Below, one piece after another: positions 40,871 to 51,854 of a stretch of DNA of 52,966 nucleotides. Every line of letters starts with the position of its first letter. The first letter of the stretch is position 1. Location: the NCBI GenBank assembly GCA_023375785.1, contig SZWC01006705.1, positions 31,188 through 84,153 of the forward strand, written 5' to 3'. The notes under the pieces were generated by a model. The model was not told the DNA's origin, did not search any database, and was given only the letters and a program-made list of their open reading frames with translations. This DNA comes from Penium margaritaceum. Taxonomy: Eukaryota > Streptophyta > Zygnematophyceae > Desmidiales > Peniaceae. The position numbers and the translations under genes are program-made.

Positions 40871-41593
40871 TTAACCCGTTGTGGTGGACGTCACCGAGTT
40901 ATATGCGAGCTCGGCAGTTGGGAGTTTGGCCGCCCAATCCGCCCCGTGTGGCTCACATAATGTGCTGAGAAGTTGTTTGAGCGTCTGATTAGTTTTCTCG
41001 TTTTGGCCGTCGGCCCTCACTATTTGAGGGTGGAACGTCGTGGAAAGTTGGATCCGCCAGTTGTAACGAATCATCGGTTTGTGCAAGAAACAGCTGGTGA
41101 ATCGAGCTTCTTTGTTGCGTGTGATGGTTCTTGGCACACCGTGTAGCCATACGATGTTGTTAAGAAACAACCGTGTTGTGCCTTTGGTAGTGGCGGTGGT
41201 CGCCGTCGGGATGAAGTGCGACATTTTGAAGAACCTGTCAACAATCACGAGGATTGCGTCACATCTCTTGGGTGTGACCGGTAGTCTAGTGACAAAGTTC
41301 ATGGTGATTTCGGTCCACAGTTCCGTCGGAATGGGTAGTGGCTGCAGGTGTCCGGGTGGTCGCGTGCGATGGGATATTGTCGCAGACACGTATCACACGT
41401 TTTGGAGAAGTTGGTCACGTTTGTTTGCATCTTGTCCCACCAGTAGTACTTTGCCACCTGCTTTAGCGTCTTGTCTTCTCCAAAATGTCCACCCGGACAG
41501 GAACCGTGGCACTCCTTGAGCAACACGCAACAAAGTTTGTTGTTTGGGGGTACGACCATGTGGCGAGTGAATTGTCGTTGTCAATAGGGTGCG
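40871..41593 (-). pseudogene. Integrase of element G, catalytic site altered
   Basis: Zinc region: ECHGSCPGGHFGEDKT and TCDTCLRQYP. Core: ITMNFVTRLPVTPKRCDAIL and TITRNKEARFTSCF have Asn where the first two catalytic Asp residues stand, whereas the Glu in ADGQNEKTNQTL is kept. Two overlapping frames (41559-41299 and 41389-40871) show at least one frameshift. Inactive as it stands. Confidence 0.8.
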
Positions 41594-42115
41594 TCATGCC
41601 AGAACTTTGTATCCGCCATACTGGTCGTAACCATGTGTAAACAACTGCTCGAGATACGGGTCTCGTTGAAGTTGAAGTGTCGCTGCCTCAGCCATCAAGT
41701 CTGTTTGACGACTGAGCACATCTACTAGGTTGGTTTTGCCCGGCCGGTACTCGATATTGTAGTTAAACCCGGATTCGTGAAACTCCATCCATCTGGTTTG
41801 ACGTTGACTAAGGTTCGGCTACGTCTTAAGATGTTTCAGCACGTGATGGTTGGTGTGTATGACGCATCGGCGGCATTCAAGAAAGCACCACGACGTCTTA
41901 AATGCGTGTATAACCGCCAGTAACATTTTCTCGTGCACGGCGTAGTTGAGTTCAGGTCCGCGCAGTTTTTGCAACATGTACGCGACGGGTTGCTTACTAG
42001 TGCTGTGATCATGTAGGAGAACCGCGCCAGTGGCTCGGTCGGAGGCATCTGTAGACATGATACATTTGATCGTTGGATCGATCAATCGTAGGAGTGGCGT
42101 TACAGTGAGAGCATT
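41594..42115 (-). pseudogene. RNase H of element G
   Basis: CIMSTDASDRATGAVLLHD, YAVHEKMLLAVIHAFKTSW and VIHTNHHVLKHL (Asn where the last metal-binding Asp is expected) are followed by FHESGFNYNIEYRPGKTNLVD and VLSRQTDL. Breaks lie near 41790-41818. Confidence 0.78.
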
Positions 42116-42938
42116 ATGTAAAGCGGTGAACGCTTCTTGTTTACTGTCTTTTCACTGCCACTCGTTTTCTTTCCAAGTGAGGTCAGAGAGATGCGCCAAC
42201 ACTCAGGCTTAGTGCCATCGGTAGTATTTGCAGAAGTCAAGGAAGACTTGAATGTCTCGAACGTTGGTTGGCATTGGCCAATCAGCGGCTGCTACCACTT
42301 TTCTTGGATCTATGGTGATCCGCCCGCCGTTGATGACGTGACCCAAAAACTTGATAGAAAGGCAACCAAAGTCGCACTTCGAGAGTTTTCCGAGGAGTTT
42401 CTCTCTTTGTAAATCTTTGAGACCTTTTTGTAGATGTCCATCGTGCTCCTTCGGGTTGCGGTCGTAAACCAGAATGTTGTCAAGGTATACCACAACAAAA
42501 TCATCAAGGTACGAGTTGAAAACATTGCTTATTCCTGCCATGAACATTGACAGGCCATTTGTGAGTACGAACATGACCGTGAACTTGAAATTCCTGTAGC
42601 GCGTTTAGAACGCCATGTTCTTGATGTCAGCTTCTACCATGCATGTTTGGTGATAACTTTTGTGCACATTGATTTCAGTGAAGATTTGAGCTCCTTGGAG
42701 ATGGTGAATAAGTTTGTTGGCACGTGGGAGAGGGTAGTGGTTCTTGATGGTAGCTTCATTCAACACTTGATAGTCCATGCACATCCGCATCTTGCAAGTT
42801 TTCTTTTGTACAAATTGCATTGGTGTGGCGTATGGTGACATGGAAGGGCGGATGAACCCTTGACCGAGCATCTCGTCGTGTTGCTTTTTTACCTCGGTCA
42901 GCTCATGGTCATTCATCCGATTGGCTCCTCGAATGGTG
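42116..42938 (-). pseudogene. Reverse transcriptase of element G, catalytic Asp lost
   Basis: MNDHELTEVKKQHDEML and GFIRPSMSPYATPMQFVQKK begin the RT. IFTEINVHKSYHQ has Asn for the first catalytic Asp, and VVYLDNILVYDRN has YLDN for YLDD (about 42475-42486). SKCDFGCLSIKFLGHVIN marks the thumb. The RT continues upstream across the H insertion. Confidence 0.85.
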
Positions 42939-42943
42939 GGTCG

Positions 42944-43548
42944 TGAGAAGATTCCTGGAAGGTTCCTGGCTCAACTGTTCACTTGCTTGACAGAACAGAT
43001 CTGGTTAGCTGACTCACAAGTCATGAATGGGGTAGTGAGAGCAGGAATGGAACATGTCATGTGAACCAAAGCTTCGCTTAAGCATGATGCAAAGAGAGTG
43101 ACAACTGATCGGGTCACGTCATAAGTGCCGCCCACTGGCGGCGGTGTGTTGACGGGCCACATTTTCATGAAGTAATCGAACCGGTCAAAAACCACCTTTT
43201 TGGGTATTTCTTCCTGCTCAGGCTTCCGAATCCGTAACCGTCAGAACCAAACGGAGTAGGGTGCAAAACCCTACGCAACAGATGCCCATACATCATGGTT
43301 CAGTTACCAACCAGTGTCTCATGAATGGAAAACATACAACCGACCAGTCGGCCTCACTGCCGAGAAGCCTAGAATGGTCGAGCCTCAGCCCCAGCTCCTC
43401 ACGAGTGTCACCGGTGGATATTCGTGGAGTCTCGGGCACTCCCGAGGCTAAGTTTGCTCCCCCACTGGTCTGAGGTGGCTGTCCTGTCAAAGGTCTACAC
43501 GAGCATGGAGATGAGTCGAGGGGTCACCGTAAGCTGTGGACAACATTA
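42944..43548 (-). repeat. 3' LTR of element H
   Basis: On minus starts TAATGTTGTCC at 43548 after the PPT CATGGGAGAG and ends TCTCA at 42944. 605 bp. The CAAAAACCACC/TTTTTG hairpin is at 43186-43202. Confidence 0.85.
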
Positions 43549-43579
43549 CTCTCCCATGGCCGGATGGCGAACAAGTCCA

Positions 43580-44161
43580 TAAATGTACAGGTAGAGACAT
43601 GTACAAGCAACAACTAGCATGAGGAGGTCAGTCAGCAGCGAGTGCGGGACGAAGTCCCACGGAACATGTAGTTGCAAGAAACCTCGTACGGCCTATGGCC
43701 TTCGTGAGGAAGTTGGCATGCAACACATTTGCACCTACCAGATGACCGTGATCTCTCATTTGTGCACAAGTGTGCGCAAGTAGTGATGCTCAATGCCATT
43801 GTGCTTTGTGCGATCATAAAACACGCCTATGTTGTTGGCGATGGCAATTGCGCTCTGGTTGTCGGAGCATAGGTCAATAAGGGGTAGGGACTGACACAAC
43901 TACGCAATAGGCGCACTAGCCACACGCTCTCGGCGGCCTACGCACCAAGTACCATGTACTCAAACTCAGTAGTGCTACGAGCAATGCAACCTTGCTTGCC
44001 ACTCTGCAAGGACACAGCCGTGCCACCGATGAAGAAGACATAACCTATCCGGCTCTTACTGTCTGGACTCCAAGCCTAGTCATTATCAGTACAACCGTCA
44101 AGCACCACAGAGGGATGACTGCAGTAGCACAGACAAATGCGCACGGTGGACACAACATACC
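43580..44161 (-). pseudogene. RNase H of element H
   Basis: On minus, recognisable pieces include [33 protein letters not shown] and a SDNQSAIAIANNIGVFYDRTKHN-like stretch, interrupted by stops, ending before the PPT at about 43550. Assigned by alignment to the E RNase H. Confidence 0.65.
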
Positions 44162-45445
44162 TCACACATTGGGCAGCAGATTCCAGACATTGCAAGCGCG
44201 GTGCCCAGGAGAACTGTGCAAGCAGGTTGATAGTGAAGGCAATGTCAGGTCACGTCGTCGTGGCCAGAACATGAGCAAACTGATGACTCTCAAGTACAGA
44301 GTTCTGTCCACAAGCTCCCCCAGCTTAGCTGGGTCATCGATCTTAAAGGCAGCCTGTCCATTAGGGGTGAGGAGTGTGGACCTAGTGTGGAAATCATCAA
44401 GCAAATCAGCAAAATACTTCCCTAAGGTGAAAGTGTATTGCTCCTGATGCACCAAGAGCGTCCGACACGTGCGACCACACATTATCTGCATGTCCAAAAA
44501 CACTACGGCCTCTCCCAAGTCCTTTGTTTTGTACATCAACTACAGCACGGCATTGGTTTCCTCAATGACCTTAAGATCAGGGGAAGCAATCAGGAGGTCT
44601 TGGACATAGACTAGAATGGCCCTGAGTAGCGCAGGGGCTTGTGAGAGGAAGAGAGAGAGAACCGAGGCACTCTGGACGTATCCTGCCCGCAAAAGTGTGC
44701 TAGTGATCTCTTTTTTCTAACAACAAGGCGAATGCATGAGACCAGACAAGGCCTTTCAGAATTGGTACACACGGCCAGTGCCGTCCTAGAAGCGGGGAGG
44801 TTGGACCATGGAGATCTCCTCTTTTAATTCTCCATGGAGGAAAGTGTTCATGTCCATTTGGTGTAGCTCCAAATCATGTTGGATTGCCTGGCACATGAAG
44901 GCCATTGCTGTGGTTGTGCAACCAACTAGGATGAAGGTCTTGGTGAAGTAGATAACTTCCACCTGAGAAAACCCCTTGGCAGCCAGTCCTTCCTTGTAGT
45001 GTCCCACTGAGCCATTCGGTTTCAACTTCTTGTGCAAGACCCACTTGGCTTTTGCGGTTGTGTGACCGCAAGGCAGGTCCATGAGCTCAAAGACTTTGTG
45101 CTCCTTGAGGGCAAGGAGCTCGGCCTGGCACACAATGCGCCAGAGGGCCATGTCAACCCCAGCTAGAGCCTCATGGAAAGTACTCGGGTCGGGTACCAAA
45201 CCAACCACACTGGGATCGGGCCTCGGTCCGGTCACACTGGGCGTGGACAGGGTATAGAAAACAGAGGGAGGACCCACTATGACTGTCGATTCTGAAGAGT
45301 CAACTGCCAATTGGCGCTCGTGAGCAACAAGCACCAGGCCCGTCTCATAAGCAGGGTGAACTTCCATGAGGCCAAGAGCACTAAGACAGAGGACCTTTGT
45401 GCCAAGGTCACCGCTGCGCACGTTGCAAGTGGGACAAGGGTGCAA
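44162..45445 (-). pseudogene. Reverse transcriptase of element H, YVQD active site
   Basis: LWRIVCQAELLALKEHKVFELMD and AKAKWVLHKKLKPNGSV start the domain; HQMDMNTFLHGELKEE keeps the first Asp but lacks two residues. ILVYVQDLLIASPD has Gln for the first Asp of YVDD (44597-44608), a change needing two substitutions. YKTKDLGEAVVFLDMQI and LYLRVISLL follow. Frames break near 44540 and 44786. Confidence 0.8.
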
Positions 45446-45596
45446 GCTTCCACCATCGACACGGAGGTAGGGCTCACTGAGTCATGCAATCGGCAAAGGC
45501 AACGCAAATACAAAACGTGCAGGAGATGCGGGAGGCCGGAACATAGGAGCTGGTGACGCAGACACAGACGGCTGAGACAATGTAGAAGATGCAAGA

Positions 45597-45960
45597 TCAG
45601 GCACGACAGAAAGTGGTGACGCTGACATAGCGGGTGACGGCGTCAACGTAGGTGAGGCAGCAACAGGCGATGACGGCAACCGTGGCAAGGTGGATGAGGC
45701 AGCAATGTGCAACGATAGTGACACCGGCAAGGTGGGCGAGGCAGCAAGGGGGGACGCCAGTGACACTGGCAACGTGGGTGAGGTAGCAATGGGTGACGGC
45801 GGTGACACCGGCAAGGCGGGCAAGGCAACAACAGGTGATGCTAGCCATACTGGCAAGGTGGGCGAGGTAGCAATAGGCAATGCAAGATGGACAGGCAGGG
45901 CACACGAGGGATGGGACGGCTCAGGAGCGATAGGGCTATAGGGGCAAATAGAGTCGGACG
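45597..45960 (-). repeat. 42-bp minisatellite in integrase-RT linker of H
   Basis: About six units of 42 bp (14 residues, ASPTLPVSLASPLA type on minus). It lies at the same place as the 36-bp repeat of E but with a different unit. Confidence 0.7.
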
Positions 45961-46179
45961 GCCTGACAGACTCCCCCACATGATTTGAAGGAACACAATT
46001 GGAAGCGTGTTGTAGCAAGGCACTGCCAGTGGTCAAGTTGTGAGACGTGATGTGCTGAAAGAGGTGTGAGTCACGTGACTCAACAATGCAGCACCGACTT
46101 GGATCCCAGAATCGCTAGGCCTTGGAGCAAGGGACGACGCCCACGAACACGCAGATGCGGCCGAGGGGGGAGAGCTTAC

Positions 46180-46900
46180 ATCCTTGCTGCTGAAGTGTAA
46201 ACCAGATGCAGGCAAAGGACCTCCACACTCGTGTGAGCTGGAGGTCAGCCCGACGGCCGAACCAACCACACCTCCTACGGGGTGCAGTCATGTGGAATCT
46301 GGTTCCACACCCATGTCATGTAGGCCATGCCCTCAAATGAAAAAGCCTCGGGCATGCCGCTGTCCAGCCGCATTGAACAAATCGCATCCTCCATGGTGTG
46401 GTTCCATCACTCAGACACACCATTCTACTAAGGTGTTGCGGGGACAGAGAGGTTGTGAGCAAGTCCTAGAGCTCCAAAGTGCCGCACTGAGTCCCAAAGA
46501 AACTCTTTGCCAGGATCTGAGCGGGATGTCTGGAGGAGGTGGCAAGAATGTCGCTCAGCCATGACCAACCAAGTGCACACCGCAAGGGAGACATCACTCT
46601 TCTAACGAAGACTGAAGACCCACCGTGCGTGGGTGAAGTCGTCAGTGATCGTCAGGATGTATCTATCTCTATCCTCCTAAAACTCGATAGGGAGGGGTCC
46701 CAGGAGGTCAGAGTAAACCACCGCGGGAGGTCGAAGCGCCCGCGAGTTAGAAGGAGGGTACATGGCTTGTTGCATCTTTCCTTGAGTGCATTGGAAACAG
46801 TCGATCTTGGATGGCATCTCCAAAGATGCCCCATCAAGACCGAGCGCAAGCCGTGTGCACACCAAACGGTTGATAGCGTCTAGGTGCAGGTGATACAGGT
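46180..46900 (-). pseudogene. Integrase of element H
   Basis: CFQCTQGKMQQAMYPPSNSRAL and VVYSDLLGPLP (first Asp), then TSRSDPGKEFLW (second Asp) and NGVSE with stops on both sides (Glu kept), then WNHTMEDA. The triad residues survive but TAG and TGA codons and frame changes break it. Confidence 0.75.
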
Positions 46901-47460
46901 GTCAACGCAAAAAATGTTGGTGCTCGGGTGACAGAGTACCTGTCACAAATAAACGCGTGGAGGATGGTGAGGGCAAGGGAGGAGCAGATATAGGCCAGTC
47001 AGAGACATGGTACAAATCATCCACAACTGTCCCATGCAAGACCACCTCTTGTGTGGCACAGAAAAAAACATTAGTATCCTTACCTGTGAAGAATACGCCG
47101 AGTCCCATGCGAGTGCAGTCACGTCCAGAAAGCAAGAAGAAATCCAACCTAGGCACATACAGAATGTCGGAGATGTGCAAGGGTCCAAACAAACCTTCGA
47201 ACTGCAGTACGCCTACACCCTGGACTGGGACCTCATGACCAGCTGCTGTAGGCATAGATTGAAGAGACCCAACACGATGAAGTCACAAAGGTGACAGGTC
47301 ATATGATGGGTTGCATCTGTATCAATGATCCAGGTGGCATCTGCCACACACTCTGTCGCTGTGACAAAACAATGAGCAATAGTGCAGGTGACAGATGTAG
47401 GCTGCTCGGTAGAGGGCTGCGATGCTGACAAACAAGCAACAGCACGAGACTGAGACTCAT
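46901..47460 (-). pseudogene. Protease region of element H
   Basis: ATWIIDTDATHHMTCHLCDF is the protease site region (DTD in place of DSG or DTG). A second frame continues with HEVPVQGVGVLQFEGLFGPLHISDILYVPRLDFFLLSGRDCTRMGL, closely related to E. Confidence 0.8.
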
Positions 47461-47915
47461 GAGGCCACGACAGGTCATCTGGACCTGTACATCACTTGAC
47501 ACAACGCTGCAACAAGACACTTCTACCTTTTCGTCCGACAAAGGACTCGACAGACTAAACAGAACAGGCGACACCATTACCACCATCTTGACACAACTCT
47601 ACGGACTCAACACGACCAGCAGCGGGACCGGCTCAGTCATGTCACTTGTACTCCCCGGAATGGAGTGCGCCAACCGTCGGTGGAGCTCAGCAAGCTGACG
47701 GTTCCCTACTGCAAGGATCTGTTGCTTAAGCTCAGAGATCTGGCAGGCCCCCGTGGCGGGTTACTGTGTCGGGGAACGTATGTCGCTGACAGGATGGGAG
47801 GTGGAGGACATGGAAGGGAGGCCAGTCGCTTAGCTTGCTGTTGCTGCAGTGGTGACACCATATTGTACTGGCCATGCCTGATGCCTTGCCTTCATTACAG
47901 TGTGCTGCTCTGTCA

Positions 47916-47947
<32 letters not shown>

Positions 47948-48502
47948 ATCATCAAACGTGATGGCAGTAGCACTCTGCTCCCTTAGCTGCTGTTGATGGC
48001 GTCACAACGGCTGTAGTCTGCCAGTGCTGTCGCTGCGGCTACTGCAGCTGCTGGAGGTCTAAAGCTGTAAGAAAAAATCCGGCAGCAATTCCCTAACCCC
48101 AGTGGGCGTGGAAAAAATGTCAAGGCCTATTTGAGCCTGAGAACACTGTGGGTGGACCCCCCCAGCGACTGGGGGGATCCCCCCAATGACAGCATTCCCC
48201 CCGCCCCAGTGGGCGTGAAAACGGGGAGGGTCTTGGGGGAGCTCCAGGAAACTGTCCCAACCCCCAATCCACCCAAGGGACCAGCAGCGGGAGCCAAACC
48301 CGAGATGAGAGGGGAATACCAAGGAAGAGAAAGAGCAGCCGCTACTGCTGTCGAGGCTGCTGCGACTGCCGTCAATGATGCCGCTACTGCTGTCGCTCCT
48401 CCTGTTGCTACTCCTCCTGTTGCTGTTGTCGCTGACTGCTCTAGCTACACGCTGCTGTTGGTGCATGCTCGTGTTGCTATACACTGCTGCTGCATGCTGC
48501 TA

Positions 48503-48551
<49 letters not shown>

Positions 48552-48944
48552 CTGCTGGCACTGCTGCTAGCTGCTGCTGCTGGCGGGTGGAGCTTCTGGT
48601 GCTGACGGCCAGAAATTTGGCGAAGTGCTAAAAGTTTGAAACATTTGACACTTAATCTCAAGGTCGCCCAAATCAAGTGAAGTTTAAACCACAGATGTTT
48701 CTAACTGTGCGGAACATGCTCATGATGTTTTTGGTTGCAAAATGTTGAATACATTAGCAAAACGTCACTTTTTCCTGATCTGCCCGAATTTTAGCAGAAG
48801 AAAAAAAATCTTTGGTGCACTGCGGTCTTTGTTGGTTGCTACAGAACACGAAACAAAGTTGGAGAGGTGGTTCTGGACAGCTTAGGATGAAAGCTTTCCA
48901 ACGCATTCTCAAGCGTCCAAAATGGTGATTAAATGAGCAAATTG
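47461..48944 (-). other. H leader side with gag largely missing
   Basis: On minus this should carry gag. I find no zinc knuckle or A/E gag block, only a short frame (QISELKQQILAVGNRQLAELHRRL near 47700) resembling a coiled coil. 48340-48590 is CTG-rich. An 8-bp hairpin CCCCCCAG/CTGGGGGG lies at 48158-48176, overlapping the palindrome GGGGGGATCCCCCC (48171-48184). Confidence 0.5.
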
Positions 48945-49272
48945 TGTAGCGAACGGAGGGGAAGCTTGGCCCACTGGGCCAAAACCACGGTAGTTGATGG
49001 TCTCCGACCCTCAACTCATCTGTTGCCCACAGGCCAGGACCCACGTTCGAGCCACGTGGCACACCTCGCGCTACATTCCTCCCACACAGGAATGGACCTG
49101 CCCCCGGTGTCCGAACCCCAGCACTCTGATACCAAATGCAGCGAACGGACGAGAAGCTTGGCCCACTGGGCCAAAACCGCGGTAGTTGAGGGTCTCCGAC
49201 CCTCAACTCATCCCATCCGTCGTCCACAGGCCAGGACCCACGTTCGAGCCACGTGGCACACCTCGCGCTACA
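48945..49272 (-). mobile_element. Complete TRIM (miniature LTR retrotransposon)
   Basis: 328 bp on minus. LTRs are 49272-49137 (136 bp) and 49075-48945 (131 bp), both TGTAGCGCGAGG...TTCGCTRCA. The PBS TTTGGTATCAGAGTGCTGG follows the first LTR, then about 45 bp internal sequence and the purine stretch GTGGGAGGAA before the second LTR. Flanks AATTG (48940-48944) and AATCG (49273-49277) fit a 5-bp TSD with one change. The LTR has two hairpins, TTGGCCC/GGGCCAA (48966-48982) and GTTGAGGGTC/GACCCTCAAC (49185-49207). It encodes nothing. Confidence 0.85.
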
Positions 49273-49766
49273 AATCGCCCTCTCACAAAGTGAGGGTGGT
49301 GGCAGACGTGATGGTGCCAAGAGCCTCTGCGGCCCTCCGAGGGCTGACAAGTTGAGTGCACCTGCTGCTTCTGAGTCCGCTGCTGCTGCCCCTGCTTCTG
49401 CTGCCACCGCCGAGCTTGACGGTAGTGGACTCAGGTCACTTTGGCAGCCACTGCAGCTGTTGCTTCTGATGTTTCTACCGATGTTGCTGCGGGTGTTGCT
49501 GCTACTACGGTTGAAGGCGCCAGCACAGACTTGCACTCGTGATGCGCTGCTGCTGTGCTGCGCATGTGCTGCCGCTGCGCAGGGTGTGCTACTGCACTGC
49601 TGCACTAATGCACCCCAATGCGGCCTACGCTCGGCAATGGCGCAGGGTGGTGGTTCCTCCGAGGACCTGTCGCTGGAGATGTGGGCTGCTGCTGCTGCTG
49701 TTGTGCGGTTGCTGCTTATGACTGCTCTGAATTCTGCGTCTCTATGATGCAGCAAGCTGTGGCTCA
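49273..49766 (-). other. CAG-rich leader of element H
   Basis: Triplet-rich (GCTGCT on plus) between PBS and TRIM, like the leaders of A, D and E. Open frames here are composition artefacts. Confidence 0.6.
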
Positions 49767-49780
49767 CGGATCTAATACCA
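49767..49780 (-). other. Primer-binding site of H
   Basis: Minus strand TGGTATTAGATCCG after TTCTCA: the initiator tRNA-Met-type site with substitutions. Confidence 0.75.
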
Positions 49781-50374
49781 TGAGAAGGTTCCTGGAAGCT
49801 TCCTGGCTCAACTGTTCACGAGCCTGATAACATAGATCTGGCTAGCTGACTCACAGGTCATGCAAGGAACAGTGAGAGCAGGAATGGAACACATCATGTG
49901 AACCAAGGCTTTGCTTAAGAATGATGCAAAGATAGTGACAACTGAGCGGGTCAGGTCACAAGGCCTGCGGTGTGCCGACAGGCCGCATTTTCCTAGAGCA
50001 GACAAACCGGTCAAAAACCACGTTTTTGGCTAGAACTCCCTGCTCAGGCATCTGAATCAAGAACCGTCGGATTAAAATGGAGTAGTGTGCAAAACCCTAT
50101 GCATCCGATGTCCATAAATCATGGTTCATTCATGAACCGGTGTCTTGTAAATGGAAAACATGCAACAGGCCAGTCGGCCTCGGTGCCAAAACGCATACAA
50201 TTGTCGAACCTGAGCCCCAGCTCCTCACGAGTGTCACCAATGGGTAGTCATGGAGTCTCGGGCACTTCCAAGGCCACGTCAGCTCCCTCACAGGTTTGAG
50301 GTGGGTGTCTTGTCAAGGATTTGCAAGCGCATGGATATGAACCAAGGGGTCACCGTAAGCTGTGGACAACATCA
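49781..50374 (-). repeat. 5' LTR of element H
   Basis: 594 bp, TGATGTTGTCC...TTCTCA on minus. Related to the E LTR over ACAGCTTACGGTGACC-type text. Hairpin CAAAAAC/GTTTTTG at 50012-50028. Confidence 0.87.
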
Positions 50375-51230
50375 GGTCGGCTGTCCGGTTTCAGTTTGAT
50401 GCAATGGTCGATGTCCTGCTGAGGTGGCAAGGTTTTTGGGAGTTCTTCGGGGAAGGAATCTGCAAACTATCGGATGAGAGGTACAAATTCCTTGGGAACC
50501 ATAACAAACTTGGTTGGTACTCATGAAGCAGAGGAGGTTGATGAGGCCGATCAGTCAGTTGCTTCCGCTTCCGCTTCCTCCATTGGCTTGAGGTGCATGA
50601 GCCACGCGCTCGCCCCTCGTCATATGCAAAGCTTAGCCACATTGAGAGGTATTGGCTGCACAGGTTGTTGCTTCTAGATCACTCCGGTTTCCTCTACTGA
50701 TTCTACCTCTGCTGCTTCTACGATCGTCTTCTTTTCCACACATGAAAGTTGTCGCTTAATGCCATTGAATTCCGTGTAGACATCTCCACAGTTCCATTCC
50801 ATCTACGAGTTGTGCTGGTACAAGAAATAACATCCAAGAATGATTATGTGGCTACTCATTTGACCTCCAAATCTTTACATCCTGCAAGTCTCCCATTTGC
50901 AGTCGTAGTGGTTCTTGGAGTATCCGTATCTGCAATCTATCATCGATGGTTTTTTCTGAAACACTCCTGTTTTTGTCAGCAAACCCAGCTTCCACACCAT
51001 GTTATTGCTTAAACACCTGTGAGAAGCCCCTCCATCCAACAGTGCCGGTACCATTCTGCGACTCAGTTGATATGGTGTGCCCCTTGCCATGAGTGTCGTT
51101 GAGTGAACTCCCTGGTTGGACCACTGAGGAGTGGTCAAACACCTGATCTGACTTTAGATTTGGATTCCTTGGATTTTTCCATGCAGGATCGAGCTTTGAA
51201 TCGCTCAATTTGAGTGAGCATTCAGAAAGT
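50375..51230 (-). pseudogene. Element G 5' part: protease and RT start
   Basis: ALLDGGASHRCLS (about 51040) is the gypsy-type aspartic protease site with DGG in place of DSG or DTG. FADSFPEELPKTLPPQQDID (50391-50460) is the linker before RT. It runs into the H insertion site, and the RT resumes at 42938. The end of G to the right is not defined. Minus-strand text upstream of 51230 has no recognised gag domain. Confidence 0.72.
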
Positions 51231-51854
51231 TAGCCTAGCACGAAAAACGGGTGTTGGGTGGGTGGAATCTGGTACCCGCCATAGGTGGCGGGATATTCCA
51301 CCGCCAGGGATCCGAGTTCATTCCTAATGACCTCCAAATGCACCAGGGGCATGAATGAGGTGACCATAAGGACCTCCTTGACCAGGATGAACTTCTCCTT
51401 GACTTCTGGGCGAGGAAAGGCGCTTCGACGGGTCATCGTCGAAGTGCCTCCCGTTGCCTAGAGTGCAAGGCCATGTGGGCGGCTCCACAAAGGGTTACTT
51501 TGACGGCCGTAGCAGGGGCTCTACTGCTCTGTTTTGGACATGCTTGGATGCGTTGGAAAGCTTAGATCACAGGCTAAAGGGTCTGATGTAATCTCACTAT
51601 GCCAACTAACGAAAACGTGTTTCGATTCAGATCTACTGAATGTGACGTGTTCTGCCCACTCTTGCCCGTGATCCTTGTGCTCCGCACTCTTCACCATTGG
51701 TGTCCATTGGCCTCCCAAACCTTGGTAGCGTGTATCAGTGAGAGCTAGGCATCTTTGAGGGTGCCTTCACATCCACTAGAGCCAAAAAAGGGTTATGGGC
51801 CCACGTGCCTAGAAGGACCCTAACTCATCATCCTTCATGCTATCGCTACGCGCC
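51231..51854. other. Region between G and the I gag-pol ORF
   Basis: No supported gene. It should hold the leader, and perhaps the LTR, of I, but I could not find a convincing PBS or LTR terminus. TATCAGTGAGAGC at about 51735 only loosely resembles a PBS. Confidence 0.35.

Larger units (their letters stand above)
39672..42943 (-). mobile_element. Element G: minus-strand chromovirus, 3' half
   Basis: On minus this half carries RT, RNase H, integrase, chromodomain, PPT and 3' LTR. The 5' side continues at 50375 after removal of H: the two halves meet inside RT, with GGTCG duplicated at 42939-42943 and 50375-50379. Decay is heavy, and several catalytic Asp codons have become Asn. Confidence 0.88.
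42944..50374 (-). mobile_element. Element H: Ty1/copia retrotransposon inserted in G
   Basis: 7,431 bp on minus with TSD GGTCG on both sides (42939-42943, 50375-50379). LTRs are 594 and 605 bp. Protease, integrase, RT and RNase H remnants are in copia order. A recognisable gag with zinc knuckle is missing. A complete TRIM lies in its leader. The protease and LTR text are related to E. Confidence 0.9.

Noticed and set aside
45311..45556. Plus-strand ORFs within H and G (for example 45311-45556, 46184-46564, 48933-49355)
   Set aside because: Antisense shadows of minus-strand pol pieces or of the TRIM.
48945..49272. Simple tandem repeat of about 190 bp
   Set aside because: The copies end in TG/CA, enclose a PBS and purine tract, and have TSD-like flanks, so a TRIM explains them better.
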